DNA of 64,000 bases from Adineta vaga (GCA_021613535.1 CP075493.1:14508001-14572000); one strand, 5' to 3'. Positions 47,568 through 59,281 are shown, counted from the stretch's first letter. The notes: generated by a model from the letters alone, not told the origin. A program made the numbers and translations.

Positions 47568-49659
47568 ATGCATCTAGCAATTGCGTGCACATTTCTTCTC
47601 GCTACTATTGCTTTCGTCCAAAGCAAACCCATCTTGAATAACGGAAACCGTATCAATACAATTCTTCGTCATGTTGCTTCAAAAAACGTAAAATATCCTT
47701 TAATATTGAAAACAAATTTTACATTATCTTACTTTCAGAACTTGGCAAATCAACTCAGTGGTCGTTCTGCTCGCTCAATTCGCAGTCTTATCCATCAACA
47801 ACGAGAATTTGATGATTTTGCCGACCTTATTATTCAAACTCCACAACTCGCAGTAAATTGACAATTTCAATTGTATTTTGTAAGATTTAATTATATATTT
47901 ATATAGACTGTACTTGCTGAGAATTCTGAACTTGCTCTCAATATTTATGCTATTCTTTCTGAACCACAATTAAACTCAATTGAAGAATCCATTCTTAACC
48001 TCGCCAACAGTGTCTTAAGTGGGCAGCTTGATGTTAATACAGCTGTAACCCAATTCTTGGGAGAACTCCAACAGTTCATTGGCTCAGATTCTCAACTTTT
48101 CGATGCTATCACAAACGCTGCTCTGCAAGCGCTTAATGGTCGTCGTGCTCGTTCAATTCGCAGTGCTATCCGTAAACAACGAAAATTTGATGATCTTGTG
48201 GACCTTATTCTTGAAACTCCACAGCTCGGTGTAAATTGACAATTTGAATTGTATTTCGTAAGATTTATTCATATATTTTGATAGGTTGTATTTGCTGAGA
48301 ATGCTGATCTTCTTAACGATGTTTTGAATGCTCTTTCTGATCCAGAATTGAGCACAGTTGCAGAATCTGCTCTTGACCTCGCAAACAGTGTCTTAAGTGG
48401 GGAGCTTGATGTTAATACAGCTGTAACCCAATTCTTGGGAGAACTCCAACAGTTCATTGGCTCAAATTCTCAACTTTTCGATGCTGTCACAAACGCTGCT
48501 CTACAAGCGCTTAATGGTCGTCGTGCTCGTTCAATTCGCAGTGCTATCCGTAAACAATCAACACATGATACTATTGAGACCGTTATTACTGAGAATCCAC
48601 AACTTGCGGTAAATTGATGAATTCATTTATTTTTCAAAAATTTATTTGTATATTTATATAGCTTGTACTCGCTCAGAATGCTGAACTTATTGAAAAACTT
48701 CTGGAATCTCTTTCTCTTTCACAATTCGAGGTCCTTGACACACTCGGTGTCAGTCTCGCCAACAGTGTAATAAGTGGGGAGCTTGATGTTAATACAGCTG
48801 TAACCCAATTCTTGGGAGAACTCCAACAGTTCATTGGCTCAGATTCGCAACTTTTCGATGCTGTCACAAACGCTGCTCTACAAGCGCTTAATGGTCGTCG
48901 TGCTCGTTCAATTCGCAGTGCTATCCGTAAACAATCAACACATGATACTATTTTCACCGTTATTACTGAGAATCCACAACTTGCGGTAAATTGATGAATT
49001 CATTTATTTTTCAAAAATTTATTTGTATATTTATATAGCTTGTACTCGCTCAGAATGCTGAACTTGTTGAAAAAGTTCTGGAATCTCTTACTATTTCACA
49101 ATTCGACGTACTTGACACACTAGGTGCCAGTCTCGCCAACAGTGTAATAAGTGGGGAGCTTGATGTTAATACAGCTGTAACCCAATTCTTGGGAGAACTC
49201 CAACAGTTCATTGGCTCAAATTCTCAACTTTTCGATGCTATCACAAACGCTGCTCTGCACGCGCTTAATGGTCGTCGTGCTCGTTCAATTCGCAGTGCTA
49301 TCCGTAAACAACGAAAATTTGATGATCTTGTGGACCTTATTCTTGAAACTCCACAGCTCGGTGTAAATTGACAATTTGAATTGTATTTTGTAAGATTTAT
49401 TCATATATTTTGATAGGTTGTATTTGCTGAGAATGCTGATCTTCTTAACGATGTTTTGAATGCTCTTTCTGATCCAGAATTGAGCACAGTTGCAGAATCT
49501 GCTCTTGACCTCGCAAACAGTGTCTTAAGTGGAGAGCTTGATGTTAATACAGCTGTAACCCAATTCTTGGGAGAACTCCAACAGTTCATTGGCTCAAATT
49601 CTCAACTTTTCGGTGCTGTCACCAACGCTGTTCAGCAGGTGTTTGGACGTGTGCAATGA
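47568..49659 (+). CDS. Secreted protein built from a tandem array of near-identical exons
   Basis: Seven exons, all phase 0: 47568-47687, 47739-47852, 47907-48230, 48285-48608, 48662-48985, 49039-49362 and 49417-49659; 590 residues. Exon 1 encodes a signal peptide (LAIACTFLLATIAFVQS). Exons 3-6 are exactly 324 nt each, exon 7 is a shortened unit, and exon 2 matches only a unit's end. The genomic period is 377/378 bp including 53-54-nt introns. Each module has helices NSVLSGELDVNTAVTQFLGE and LQQFIGS(D/N)SQLFDA, then LNGRRARSIRSAIRKQ. GRR and RRxR sites could be cut by proprotein convertases, with G-R-R permitting amidation. TATA at 47516; AATAAA at 49731. Family not recognised; a multicopy secreted peptide precursor or extracellular helical repeat protein is possible. 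Confidence 0.75.
47907..49659 (+). repeat. 377/378-bp tandem exon-intron repeat
   Basis: Unit starts at 47907, 48285, 48662, 49039 and 49417 (spacings 378, 377, 377, 378). The central 150 nt (from AGTGGGGAGCTTGATGTTAA to the RRARSIR codons) is almost invariant, whereas the heads and tails come in variants. A tail variant always goes with the same intron and following head, so crossovers fall in the central core rather than in introns. Confidence 0.85.
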
Positions 49660-49730
49660 TTTTGATAATTAGGAGAGATCAAAAAAGAGTGATTGAAATT
49701 ACTTTTTTTTGTGAATTTTAATTGCATGGA

Positions 49731-49736
49731 AATAAA
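49731..49736 (+). terminator. Polyadenylation signal of the exon-array gene
   Basis: AATAAA, 72 bases after the TGA, followed by a T-rich/GT-containing stretch. Confidence 0.5.
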
Positions 49737-49859
49737 GTTTATTGCGTCTTATACAATCGTTAATATCCCGCGATGAGATGCATATTCTCCAGGAAATTCT
49801 CTTTGTTTCCAAGCTATAGTGTATATATATCTGTCGATTGAAAACAATTAAAAAGTGGA

Positions 49860-50275
49860 TTCTCATACGTGATAAAGGAACACCAACGCTTTAGAACATC
49901 AAAAAGAGTAACCGTTTTCAACAAAGGTAATATAATACGACTTTTTAACGACTTAGCGACGGAAAAGTATCCAGATTGTATAGAAGATAAATCATCTCGT
50001 CAGAACCATGCAGCCGCTGATAAACGCATTTTGGTTTTGCAGCTACTGACACCCGATGCGAAACTGGTGCCGGAATGTTCAATATCGTGGAATAGGATGA
50101 TTGCTCTGCTGATGATTCTTCTACAATTGAACCAGATGATACCGAAGAAATCTACGTAGTTGGTAATTGGTCTTGATTAAATCAAACTATATGTGAAGTT
50201 GTACAGTTTGCTAATATTCACCAGTTTTCAGCTGTCGAACAAAAATATCGTTTGATCAAAGACAAGATGCACTAA
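49860..50275 (+). pseudogene. Unrecognised coding relic
   Basis: Fragments in different frames have protein-like text (TSKRVTVFNKGNIIRLF; later EEIYVVGNWS and FSAVEQKYRLIKDKMH). They do not connect without shifts. The relic ends where the mariner element begins. Confidence 0.25.
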
Positions 50276-50287
50276 AGAATAATAATA

Positions 50288-51149
50288 TTAGGTTGGCAAG
50301 AAAGTTCTTGCGGTTTTTTTGAAAATTTTTTAAAACATTCCAGAAGTTTCCATACTAAGAGTATATAAAGGGAGTATGAATATCTTTCAAATCATAATAA
50401 AACCATCAATATGGATGCTGATCACGGATTGAAAATGAATCTTTCTCGTAGAAAGATTCGAGCGCTTTTGCTTCATGAATTCCGTCTAGATCACAAAGCA
50501 ACGGAAGCAGCCAACAATATATGCAGCACGACTGGTGAGGATGTACTCTGCTTCCGTACGGCACAACATTGGTTCAATAGTTTTAAGAACGTTGACTTAG
50601 AACTCGACGATTTAACTCACTCTGGTAGACCACTGGAAAGGGATGTGGATCTCTTGAAGCAACTTATCTAACAAGATCCTCGGCTGACTTCACGGTGCTT
50701 AGCAGAGCAGCGTGGGTGCTCTTATTGGTAGAAAAACATTTGGGAGAATTAGGCAAAATATCGAGTTCGGATGCTCCATGAGTTATCACCACATCAGCTT
50801 CAAAGCCTACCTGCGAAAAATTATTAAAACTTAGATGGATTATCGTTTTTCATCCACCTTATTCTTCTGACTTGGCTCCAACAGACTACCATTTGTTTCG
50901 TGCTCTTTCTCATCACTTGCGTGAGAAAACGTTCGACGACGAGAACGATGTGAAAATGGATATTGCCAACTTCTTTGATCAAAAGTTCCAGGATTTCTAC
51001 GAACGTGGAACCCTATCTCTGACAGAACGTTGGCGACAAGTCATAGATAGTGATGATGTTTATATAACTGAAAGCTAATTGTAGTATTTAAATGAAAAAG
51101 TAAAAATAAAATTTTTGATAAAAACGTAAAAACTTTGTTGCCAACCTAA
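50288..51149 (+). mobile_element. Internally deleted mariner element
   Basis: 862 bp bounded by inverted ends TTAGGTTGGCAA...GTTGCCAACCTAA and flanked by a TA target duplication (50286-50287 and 51150-51151). The first frame (50411-50671) encodes the mariner helix-turn-helix half (ALLLHEFRLDHKATEAANNI, RTAQHWFNSFKNVDLELDD, HSGRP). The last frame (50872-51078) encodes the end of the catalytic domain (LAPTDYHLFRALSHHLREKTFDDENDV). The segment between has stops and lacks the first two catalytic Asp regions; about 450 bp of the usual 1.3 kb is missing. It cannot make an active transposase. Confidence 0.9.
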
Positions 51150-51211
51150 TACAACGAAAATACCGATTGGTGAATTGAAAATGAATGTTTTTTAAGTGAA
51201 ACATGTGAAAA

Positions 51212-51825
51212 GTGAAGATGGGAATGTATAAAACAACTTGCTTCAAATCATTATTGAATTGCATGGACTATAAGTACTTGACAAATTCGAAACCGAATTT
51301 TATTCCAACTTTAACAACTTTTCATTCAAAAGGTCGTGCTATATTTTTATTTGCTGATAATACGCCATATGTATGTCATGTCAGTGAATTTCTCAAATCA
51401 AAGTTTGGAATCACTGTTGAAGGAGATTATTATGGTCATAATAAAATGACCTATGAAAAAAATGGTCATCAACAAAAAGAGCACTTTGGTCGACATGAAA
51501 TATTTACTAGAATTAAAAATCTATTTGAAGTTAGTACTATTATATCTCATCCTGTATATTCAATAGCAGAAAGTCGTAAGCTATGTATTCCTATTGCAAC
51601 AGCTAATGATGTTAATCCATATATTGTTGTTTATGATCCACCCTCGTTATTAAGATCGAGAGAAGGACGACTATGTTTAGATTGTGAATTCATAAAATTA
51701 TATTATAACTGAATTCAGCAGGAACAGCTCGATATATTGTAAATACAAGTTGTTGGCTTTTCCGAATTGAAAATCGTTTTACGTCGTATAGAATCACTTA
51801 TTTTTCATTCTATAAATATGAATAA
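51212..51825 (+). pseudogene. GATase-like-fold protein, copy B, frameshifted
   Basis: Paralogue of the gene at 18 kb. From LTTFHSKGRAIFLFADNTPY to RLCLDCEFIKLYYN it aligns residue by residue with copy A (51290-51710). At 51711 a TG sits where copy A has TGG, so a one-base loss shifts the frame into a stop; the next frame resumes SAGTARYIVNTSCWLFRIENR and ends at 51825. The N-terminal part upstream of 51290 does not match copy A and may be non-coding. Function as speculative as for copy A. Confidence 0.5.
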
Positions 51826-51911
51826 GCGCTTCTCTTATACACGTATTCTCTTTGAAAAATGTATGACAGACAAATGAACTTTTTTCAACATAGCATTGTC
51901 TATTGTTATTG

Positions 51912-53060
51912 TATGGACGACAAAGAACAATATTTGGAAAAATCAATAGAATTAAATACAATCATCTATATGATGACCGACTTTTTCTAATTTTTGAAAA
52001 AGATTCCTGCAGGAATAGTTGTGACCGATGTCTTCCCCAGTATTGTTATAATCTTCCAGATGAATTCTTACTGAATATTTTCAAAAACTTCATACCTTTA
52101 AAGTTTTGTATTTTCTAGTTGGTATTAATAAAAAACTTGATAATATTGCATGTGATCTAACATGTAATCTATTAATTTAACAATTCCATCAAATGAAAAA
52201 TATGATTCAATATGAAATACAATACTTGATCGATTTTGTTTGAATATATTAACTCGAATTCACCATCATGTCATTGAAGATTAGTATTGCTGTATATCTT
52301 CTCGATGGCTATCTTAATCAATTATATACATGACCCGTAATTACTTCGATGTACTCATCGATCAGAAATCATGCATAATCCATCGATATTATTAAATGAA
52401 ACGGTACGAAGAATACAATATCAGAATTCGTTTAGATGCAGACAACGAAAGAAAAAATTAGTTTATCAATTGAAACTATATTTACTATATTTCAAGACAA
52501 ATTTTATGAAATTGAAATGTTTTTCATCATTTGTCTCTCATACGACAAGTGAATTTCATAGTTTTGTTGTTCCACTTCTTCTCGTCTGGATTTACAAAAT
52601 TCATTGATTGATATGGCTCATCTCGAGAATTCTTTTGTCAAACAACCACCATATTTACATACGTTTACCGTTGATATTGTTACTGAATTGCTCATAACGG
52701 ATGAAGAAGTTGACTTCTCTTTTGACGAAATCAAACTTACATTTATTCAACGAAGATATCATGTTGATGGAGATATTGACAGTAATTATTATATGAATTA
52801 TATGTGGCATTGATATCATATCTATTCAACTCCATTCCTAACGGAATCTATACAACAGATTTCACATAGTTTTCCTAGTAGTATGTTCAAGAATGTTACT
52901 TTTCTGTGGATGCGAGATAATTTTATTTCTTTCGATCATGATTTCTTTGTTAAAATTTGAACTTCGTCGTTTGGTAATTCAAATTCATATCACCAATTAT
53001 TACATTTTCTCGCTAAGCTTCACGTACAATATGAATATACAGTGATGAAACAATAATGGC
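51912..53060 (+). pseudogene. F-box gene remains
   Basis: LPDEFLLNIFKNFIPLKFCIF at about 52052-52118 is an F-box core, continued out of frame by GINKKLDNIACDL. Further pieces (52604-52813, SFVKQPPYLHTFTVDIVTELL; 52863-52955, SFPSSMFKNVTFLWMRDNFISF) have the F-box/LRR style of the 33.3-kb gene. Many stops and shifts separate them. Confidence 0.45.
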
Positions 53061-53656
53061 ACGTTTAACAGCTTCTTATCTCTATTTTCCTCTCTTGTAG
53101 ACAATCTTCTCATATAATAGTTAATTTTTTTAATACACAAATAGAAAACGACTCGAATATTCTCTGAATATCGACATCACTTTAATCGATAAAAAACATC
53201 AGAATTTTTCATCAGGTTTCTCCGTAATTATCTGCATATTATTTGAAAGGAGTAAAATGTTTTGTGTATATCTGTTGCTTAAATACAAAAGTAATTGATG
53301 CAAAGTACATGATTGTGTACAAACAGAACGATGTTTTTATATCATATATTTGATATTAAACCTAAACAAGACACGTATTTACAGGTAGACTAGATAAAAA
53401 GAATGTTTTTTTTTGTTGATAATAACAAATAAAACGAAATAATAAAAACATGACTACTTTTATGTCGATGAGGTGAATGAAGAAATATGGAAATAATAGA
53501 AAAGTAAAAGCCAAGAGTATTATGTCATCTCTTCTCATATAGACCAATAAAATGTAAAGTACATGAATAACTCTGACGCACTTACATGAATGGGTTATAG
53601 GCGCATTTTTCCGTTCGAGAACGGATTTTTTCCGTCCTAAGATAAAAAAAAGCGTG

Positions 53657-53665
53657 TATAAAAGG
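53657..53665 (+). promoter_or_regulatory. TATA box
   Basis: TATAAAAGG lies 47 bases upstream of the ATG at 53704. Confidence 0.5.
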
Positions 53666-53703
53666 CGAAAGCGATACGATCAACCAATATTTGATGATTT
53701 ACA

Positions 53704-55739
53704 ATGGTTCAAAAACCAATCGTTTCGTATGCAGATGCTGATGGAAATTTACGTAAAAAGGAAAATATTGTGTTCAATGCTCAAACAACGTTGATTACTA
53801 TTGTTCAATGAGTTTTAACATGGTTAGATGATACTTACTCATTTGATTTACAAATCATGAATCCAGATACGAATGGTGACTGGACCGATTTTGACGAAGA
53901 ATATTTATATCAACAAAATCCATATTACAATCAACCCTTAATTACATTAAACGTTCTTCCAACTAGGAGTAAACTTTATTAATTATAAAGTCATTCTTCT
54001 TAAATATTTTTTTTCGTTTTGTAGCTGGTCGATTTCGAAACTCTACAATATCCGCTCAAAAAATTCAAGCTTCAGCTCCAGTAACAATTGATTAAACATA
54101 TCCGTACATCATTTTCACCAGACACGTGCGTGAGAAACAACGTGATGAAAATCTTAATAAGACGACATCGATCAAAGGTGAAAAGAATGGTCATGTTCGT
54201 TACAATACGATGCTACCTCAAATCAAAGTAAAGATCTATTTCTTTGTTACATCCAAAGACAATTCGTTCATTTTAGATCACGAGGAATAACATCAATATG
54301 ACGACTAGTTCTTATTCCGGCTTGATGGTCTATCTCGTATGGGAAATATGTGAAAAAGGAATTCGTACATTATATTATCATCCGTATCGAAAGTTAGTCA
54401 ACGACTCAACAAATGAAGATCATATTACAATTTTCCCAACGAACGGAACGTTTAAACAAGGGGATGAGTAAGCAAAACTTATGCCATTCTTTTTTATTCT
54501 TATTTTTTCTCTTCTTCAGTTGTAGTCTTAACTTGCCAACGAAAGGAATTCGCGGTGCAAAGACAGGTGGTAATGGTAAAAATAAAATTCTATTTTTTCA
54601 ATAAAATAATAAATTATCTGACTGTACAAATTATGAAACCAGTCGCTTGGCATGCTTATTGGTGGAAAATGGAAATCGTTCATAGAATACCCTGACACTT
54701 TCAAAAGCTATGATTTTCACAAGTAAATACATCGAGTTTTATTTACTTATATAACATTCTTTTCTTTCAGAGTCTTACTATAAAACAGACCATATAGATG
54801 CATTAGCTTTTAACAATCTATATGGAGAGAAAATACTTGCTCGAACATTCAAACGAAAAAAAGATATGAATCAATCCAGTAACATTTTTTTCCTAGCATA
54901 AAAATTAGAATGTGTTTATCTATATTTTAAGATACAATAGTGGAATGTCCTTCTGCAGTGAAAAAACGAAGAATATCCAAGGGGCCATCAACGCCATATT
55001 CGGATATTAGTCAACCTGTTGTTAATGAAAATGATGTTCTTTGTACTCAAAATATGAATAAACAAATTCTGTCAAATGCACCAGCTATATACTCACATGG
55101 AATGGCAAACGGTTCAACAAACTATCACGTCGGTTTTTCTTAAATTCCTCTACATTATTAACCATAGTATATGATGTTTTAGAATGTTAGTAATCAATAT
55201 CAACCATTTTGACTTGCAGAACCTAATCCTGAATATCAACGTAATAAACTTAGTATATGGAAAAGAGAGTGTGTTAAACTGTTTCTATTTATTTAGATAA
55301 CTGCAATCAAAGTAGCTACTTCCATGAAACAGATCAGTCAACAAGTACAAGAATGCCAGATGATGAAAATTGCGCTATACCATTTTCGTCTCCATCAATT
55401 CCTTCGGTTTGTATTACAATATTTTTAAAATACTAAAAACGTTATTTTACCTTCAAAAATACATTCTATTTGCTTTTTCCTTACTATGAATTTCGAGATA
55501 AATTATACCACTGAGAATAAATTTCTCATTTGATTTTTATTTGATAGCATAATTATTTTAATTTTAGTTCATTGAAAATAAATAAATATTGACTGATAAT
55601 TCATCTATTTCAATTTTAGGGTGAAACTAGTACAGATCAATGTAATTCTATCAAGATGAAGAGTACATCACATTCAATATCGAATGGAGGATCACTTGAC
55701 GTACTGTTTTCTTGGTTTGCCATAGATTCAATGCAATAG
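53704..55739 (+). pseudogene. Unrecognised multi-exon gene with in-frame stops
   Basis: Exon 1 (53704-53968) begins MVQKPIVSYADADGNLRKKE, contains TGA at 53809-53811, and continues VLTWLDDTYSFDLQIMNPD. Exon 2 (from 54025) has TAA at 54093-54095 and then stays in frame through TYPYIIFTRHVREKQRDENL. Later exons carry MVYLVWEICEKGIRTLYYHPYR, SYYKTDHIDALAFNNLYGE, then a basic cluster (SAVKKRRISKG) that could be a nuclear signal, and a Ser/Thr-rich acidic end finishing with TAG at 55739. At least eight exons with small introns. It reads like a DNA-binding or nuclear protein, but no family was recognised. Two stops in otherwise clean frames suggest recent inactivation. The intact TATA box and splice sites agree with that. 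Confidence 0.45.
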
Positions 55740-55993
55740 GTTTGTTTTTTAAATCTAGAGACCATTGAGAAGAATGGATACATTAATGCAATATCAAACG
55801 ACAAATTCGTTCATGGCGAAAACAATTAATGAATTTTTCGTTTTCTTTCTCTTTTGTCTGCATTTCCGTGATTTGTACAATGAAGCGAGAATACAAAGAA
55901 TTATTTTGTAAAAAAATTAATCAAACAATAACCGAAGATAAGAAACTCAAATCCGAGATTTTTTTAAAATGAATAATTGTTTTTCTCTTTTGA

Positions 55994-56013
55994 ATATATA
56001 TATATATATATAT
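55994..56013. repeat. (TA)n microsatellite
   Basis: About ten TA units directly left of the hAT-like element. Confidence 0.7.
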
Positions 56014-56017
56014 TTAC

Positions 56018-56515
56018 CAGTGACGTAGACAGGAATAGAGCAAATGGACAATTGCCCATTTCATTTTCAGATTTGCTCATCGCAAATTTGTATTGATAAG
56101 TCTTTGTTCACTAAACATTCATTCTTTTGAAATTGTTGTACTTATTAGTAGATCATTGAGTAAAAGTATTTTTCTTCCATCTAATTCATAGTCTAGCTTG
56201 ACGTACAAATGTTATGAATGTAAGTAGGAAAAGCAACTAAAAAATGTCTAGCCTAGTCTTGAAGCGAAAGTTTTAATGTAAATACGATGAAAATAATCCC
56301 ACTCATTTTGTTATTAAGAAAATCTCGTTTCAGTTTTTTATCTTAATAATTGGAAAGAACTTGATTTCCTTCTCTGTATTCTATTATTTCTACAACTGCT
56401 ATCTAGATAAAAACCTTTTGATTCATGGATAAAAGCATTGCCCACTCTCGCCCACTGTTTTTTTCGATATTAGTCGAGTTTGCCGATTTGTCTGATAATC
56501 ATGGCTACGTCACTG
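56018..56515. mobile_element. Non-autonomous hAT-like element (MITE)
   Basis: 498 bp with inverted ends CAGTGACGTAG(A/C)CA...; the right end reads GGCTACGTCACTG. CAGTG..GTAGCCA is a common hAT terminus. The 8 bp outside each end, ATATTTAC and ATACTTGC, agree at six positions, compatible with a decayed 8-bp hAT target duplication. No transposase. Confidence 0.7.
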
Positions 56516-56693
56516 ATACTTGCTCATCTATGTGGGTATGATTTTAGTCGAAAAGCATACTTTTTAAAAGAAATTTATTCATTGAAAAACATTAATAGTA
56601 TTCGAATAGAAAACGAATGTGGCGGTGGACGGCATTTGCCTTTGTTTCGTTCACAATAAGTATTGTTTATTAAAGCAATAAAAGAAAGATTAT

Positions 56694-56950
56694 GTCAGGA
56701 TATGCTTATTATGATCAACACTCTCAACAAAGCTCATCAGACGAAGTAATTGAAGATACAACTGCTGCTGAAGTATCAACTATTACAAAGTTTCCAGAAT
56801 TCCCACCCAACGAAGGCATAATGGGAAGATATTGTGGCGATTACAAAACAACTTAACGAAAAAATGACTGAATTTAATAGTGTTGCAAAAGGGATTGATG
56901 ACCACGGTTTTGGATTGAAATATTTATTCGTGACAGGATTTGTAAGTTAA
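56694..56950 (+). CDS. Small acidic protein, possibly frameshifted
   Basis: ATG at 56694 opens MSGYAYYDQHSQQSSSDEVIEDTT-type text of 54 codons to TAA. A +1 frame from about 56822 is more protein-like (WEDIVAITKQLNEKMTEFNS, HGFGLKYLFVTGF) and ends at a good donor (GTAAGT, 56943). A one-base insertion near 56820 would explain both. No family recognised. Confidence 0.3.
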
Positions 56951-57355
56951 AGATTAGTCTGATCAAAAGTTTATCATTGTGCCATATATTTCAAAATATG
57001 ATTGTGGTCTCATCACCTTACTTGGTTTTTGAAATAACTATATAAGAGGAAAAATGTTAAAAAGTGTATTAGTTGGAATTATATATGTGTATTGTTCATC
57101 TTATGCATTGAAGGGAAAAGAAAATTTGTTTCTTAATACAAAAAAAAATCGAAACTATTTTCATTAATTATTCTCAAGTTGAAGAGTAAATTTTTTTTCA
57201 ATTTCTAGAGGAGACTAATTTTACTAATAAAGAGTACAAATTGCCTTTCTCTTGCATTAAATCAGTAATAATTGTTTATAGTTTATTCTTTTCATTGATT
57301 GAGTAAACTAATAATGAAGAACTCTTTACTAATAGATTTTTATTCATTTATTTCT
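56951..57355. other. Intergenic
   Basis: AT-rich; no further exon of the upstream gene could be identified. Confidence 0.4.
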
Positions 57356-58840
57356 TTATGATAAATTAATTATAAATCTTTGTATTCGGTGATTTAAATA
57401 ATCCGCAACATATAAATTTCCATATCGATCAAATGCTAATCCCGTAGGTGCATTCAGTTGATTTGCTTGTTTTCCTTGACCATTTCCTCCAGCAATAATA
57501 GTTCCTTTTAATGCTCCCTTAAACCAGCGTACAATTCGATGATTCCATGAATCAGCAATATAAACCGTTCCCAATGAATCGATGAGAATACCTTTCGGAA
57601 AAAATAATTGATGTAATTTATCTCCTTGTCGTTGTCCACCAGCAACAACAATACCTTCTTTTGCACCTTCACTCCATTTCATTACACGATCGTTATCACA
57701 ATCAGAGACAAATAATGAATTTTCTTCATCGATGAAGACATAATATGGTAGATCAAGTTGATTCAGATCAGATCCACGTTGTTTACTGCCAGCTACGATC
57801 GTTTCTTGAAATTCATCCATTCGATATCGTTTTACTTGATGATTATCTTTATCAACAATATAAAGAGTTTTATTTCTATCCATTTTTAAACTAAAACACG
57901 AAACATTTGAATGAATAATTTCTCCATTTATTTTATTTTGACGTGACCATCGAACGATTCGTTTATTTTTCGAATCACAGATAATTAAACTATCATTTTC
58001 TTTATCTAAAATCACATCAGTAGGTTCATTCAATTGATGAAGACCATTTCCTTGTCCTTGTCCACCAGCTATGACTTCTCCATCTATTTCACCAGCTTTC
58101 CATGCAATAATACGATTATTTCCCGAATCAGCAATATAAATCGTTTGATCATCATCTACATATATTCCAAAAGGATGAAAGAGTGTCGAATTATATCCAG
58201 CAACTGTTTCACCCTTGTTATTCCATGTTGCATTCGGATGAAGATTTATCATATTTCCAGAGGTTAAAACATCTTTATTTTTTCAAAAAGTTAATATTTC
58301 ACGAACTTTCTAACAACTTACCTGGTTGATGGGTGGTAGTTGTATTTGTTATATCTATTGTTATGAAATCAAAACATTAATATAGTTAGTCTTTTTTTGC
58401 ATACCTTCACTTGATGGACAATATCGTTCATCCATCATCGCTACTGGATAGCAAAGAGGTAGAGCATGACATCGAGGATGTCGAATACAAATTGTATTCG
58501 ACCGAGAACATGAATGATCCGAAGAATTACATGGTACAAGTTGAGAACAACTTGTCCAAAGAAAACCACAAATACCTGTGTTATCTGTGTTAATCATATG
58601 GAAACATCCACAAGCATTACTCGACGAACAACGAGCATACTGAGCAACACCAAAACATATCTGTGATTTTATTGGAACTATTATTGAAAATTATATCAAT
58701 AGATAAGTATTTTAAATAGATCATAACTAACAAACCTGTGATAACACTACAATGAAAATGAAAATGAAAAAATAAAGGACAAACGAAACTATAGTTCATA
58801 GAAATTACCTGATGAGAATCAAAACGCTATAATAGATCAT
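57356..58840 (-). CDS. Secreted Cys-rich / NHL-repeat protein
   Basis: Five exons: 58840-58809 (signal-peptide start), 58746-58736 (11-nt microexon), 58677-58405, 58357-58322 and 58272-57356, all junctions in frame; 422 residues. The N-terminus MIYYSVLILISVITV is a signal peptide. Exon 3 encodes about 90 residues with many Cys (CSSSNACGCFH, CGFLWTSC, CNSSDHSC, CIRHPRCHALPLCYP). A Thr-rich linker leads to five or six NHL blades (HPFGIYVDDDQTIYIADSGNNRI, QLNEPTDVILDKEN, PKGILIDSLGTVYIADSWNHRI, APTGLAFDRYGNLYVADYLNHRI), a beta-propeller. Bdelloids have many such genes. An extracellular binding role is likely; no enzyme residues are apparent. Confidence 0.8.
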
Positions 58841-59281
58841 AATTTGTATTTAAAAAGTAATCTTCTTTTTTTTTATTCACAAATGATATTTAAAAACAAA
58901 TCTATGCTGAATGAAATGGGCTGCATATATTTTAATCTTTCAATAAATGGATATTCGATACTTTTTCAGATGCTTCGTAACAAGATCAATAACATAAAAA
59001 CAAAAGTTGCAGTATCATTAAAAATAAGTACTATTGATTCTATTTGCTCGATTTTTCTTACAATATGAAAAAATATTCGTTTCATGCACAGTGACGAAGG
59101 TCTAAATATTACTTCGAAGATTTTCATCCAACTATGAAGTAGATTATTATTTGCCCTATATTATATTCCTATTGAGGAATAATCAAACGAATAAGTTCAA
59201 TACTGATTCTCAATTAGATAGAAATTCTTTTGTATAATATAGTTAGATGTAATTTTTTATTTCAATAGTAATAAAAAACCA
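58841..59281. other. Intergenic
   Basis: AT-rich 5' flank of the NHL gene; no gene recognised. Confidence 0.4.

Noticed and set aside
48269-49589. Minus-strand frames of 60-95 codons repeated in the exon array
   Set aside because: They repeat because the plus-strand exons repeat; no signal, domain or splice structure.
47907-49659. CRISPR-like array of repeats
   Set aside because: Units are 377 bp and coding with introns; not short repeats with unique spacers, and the context is eukaryotic.
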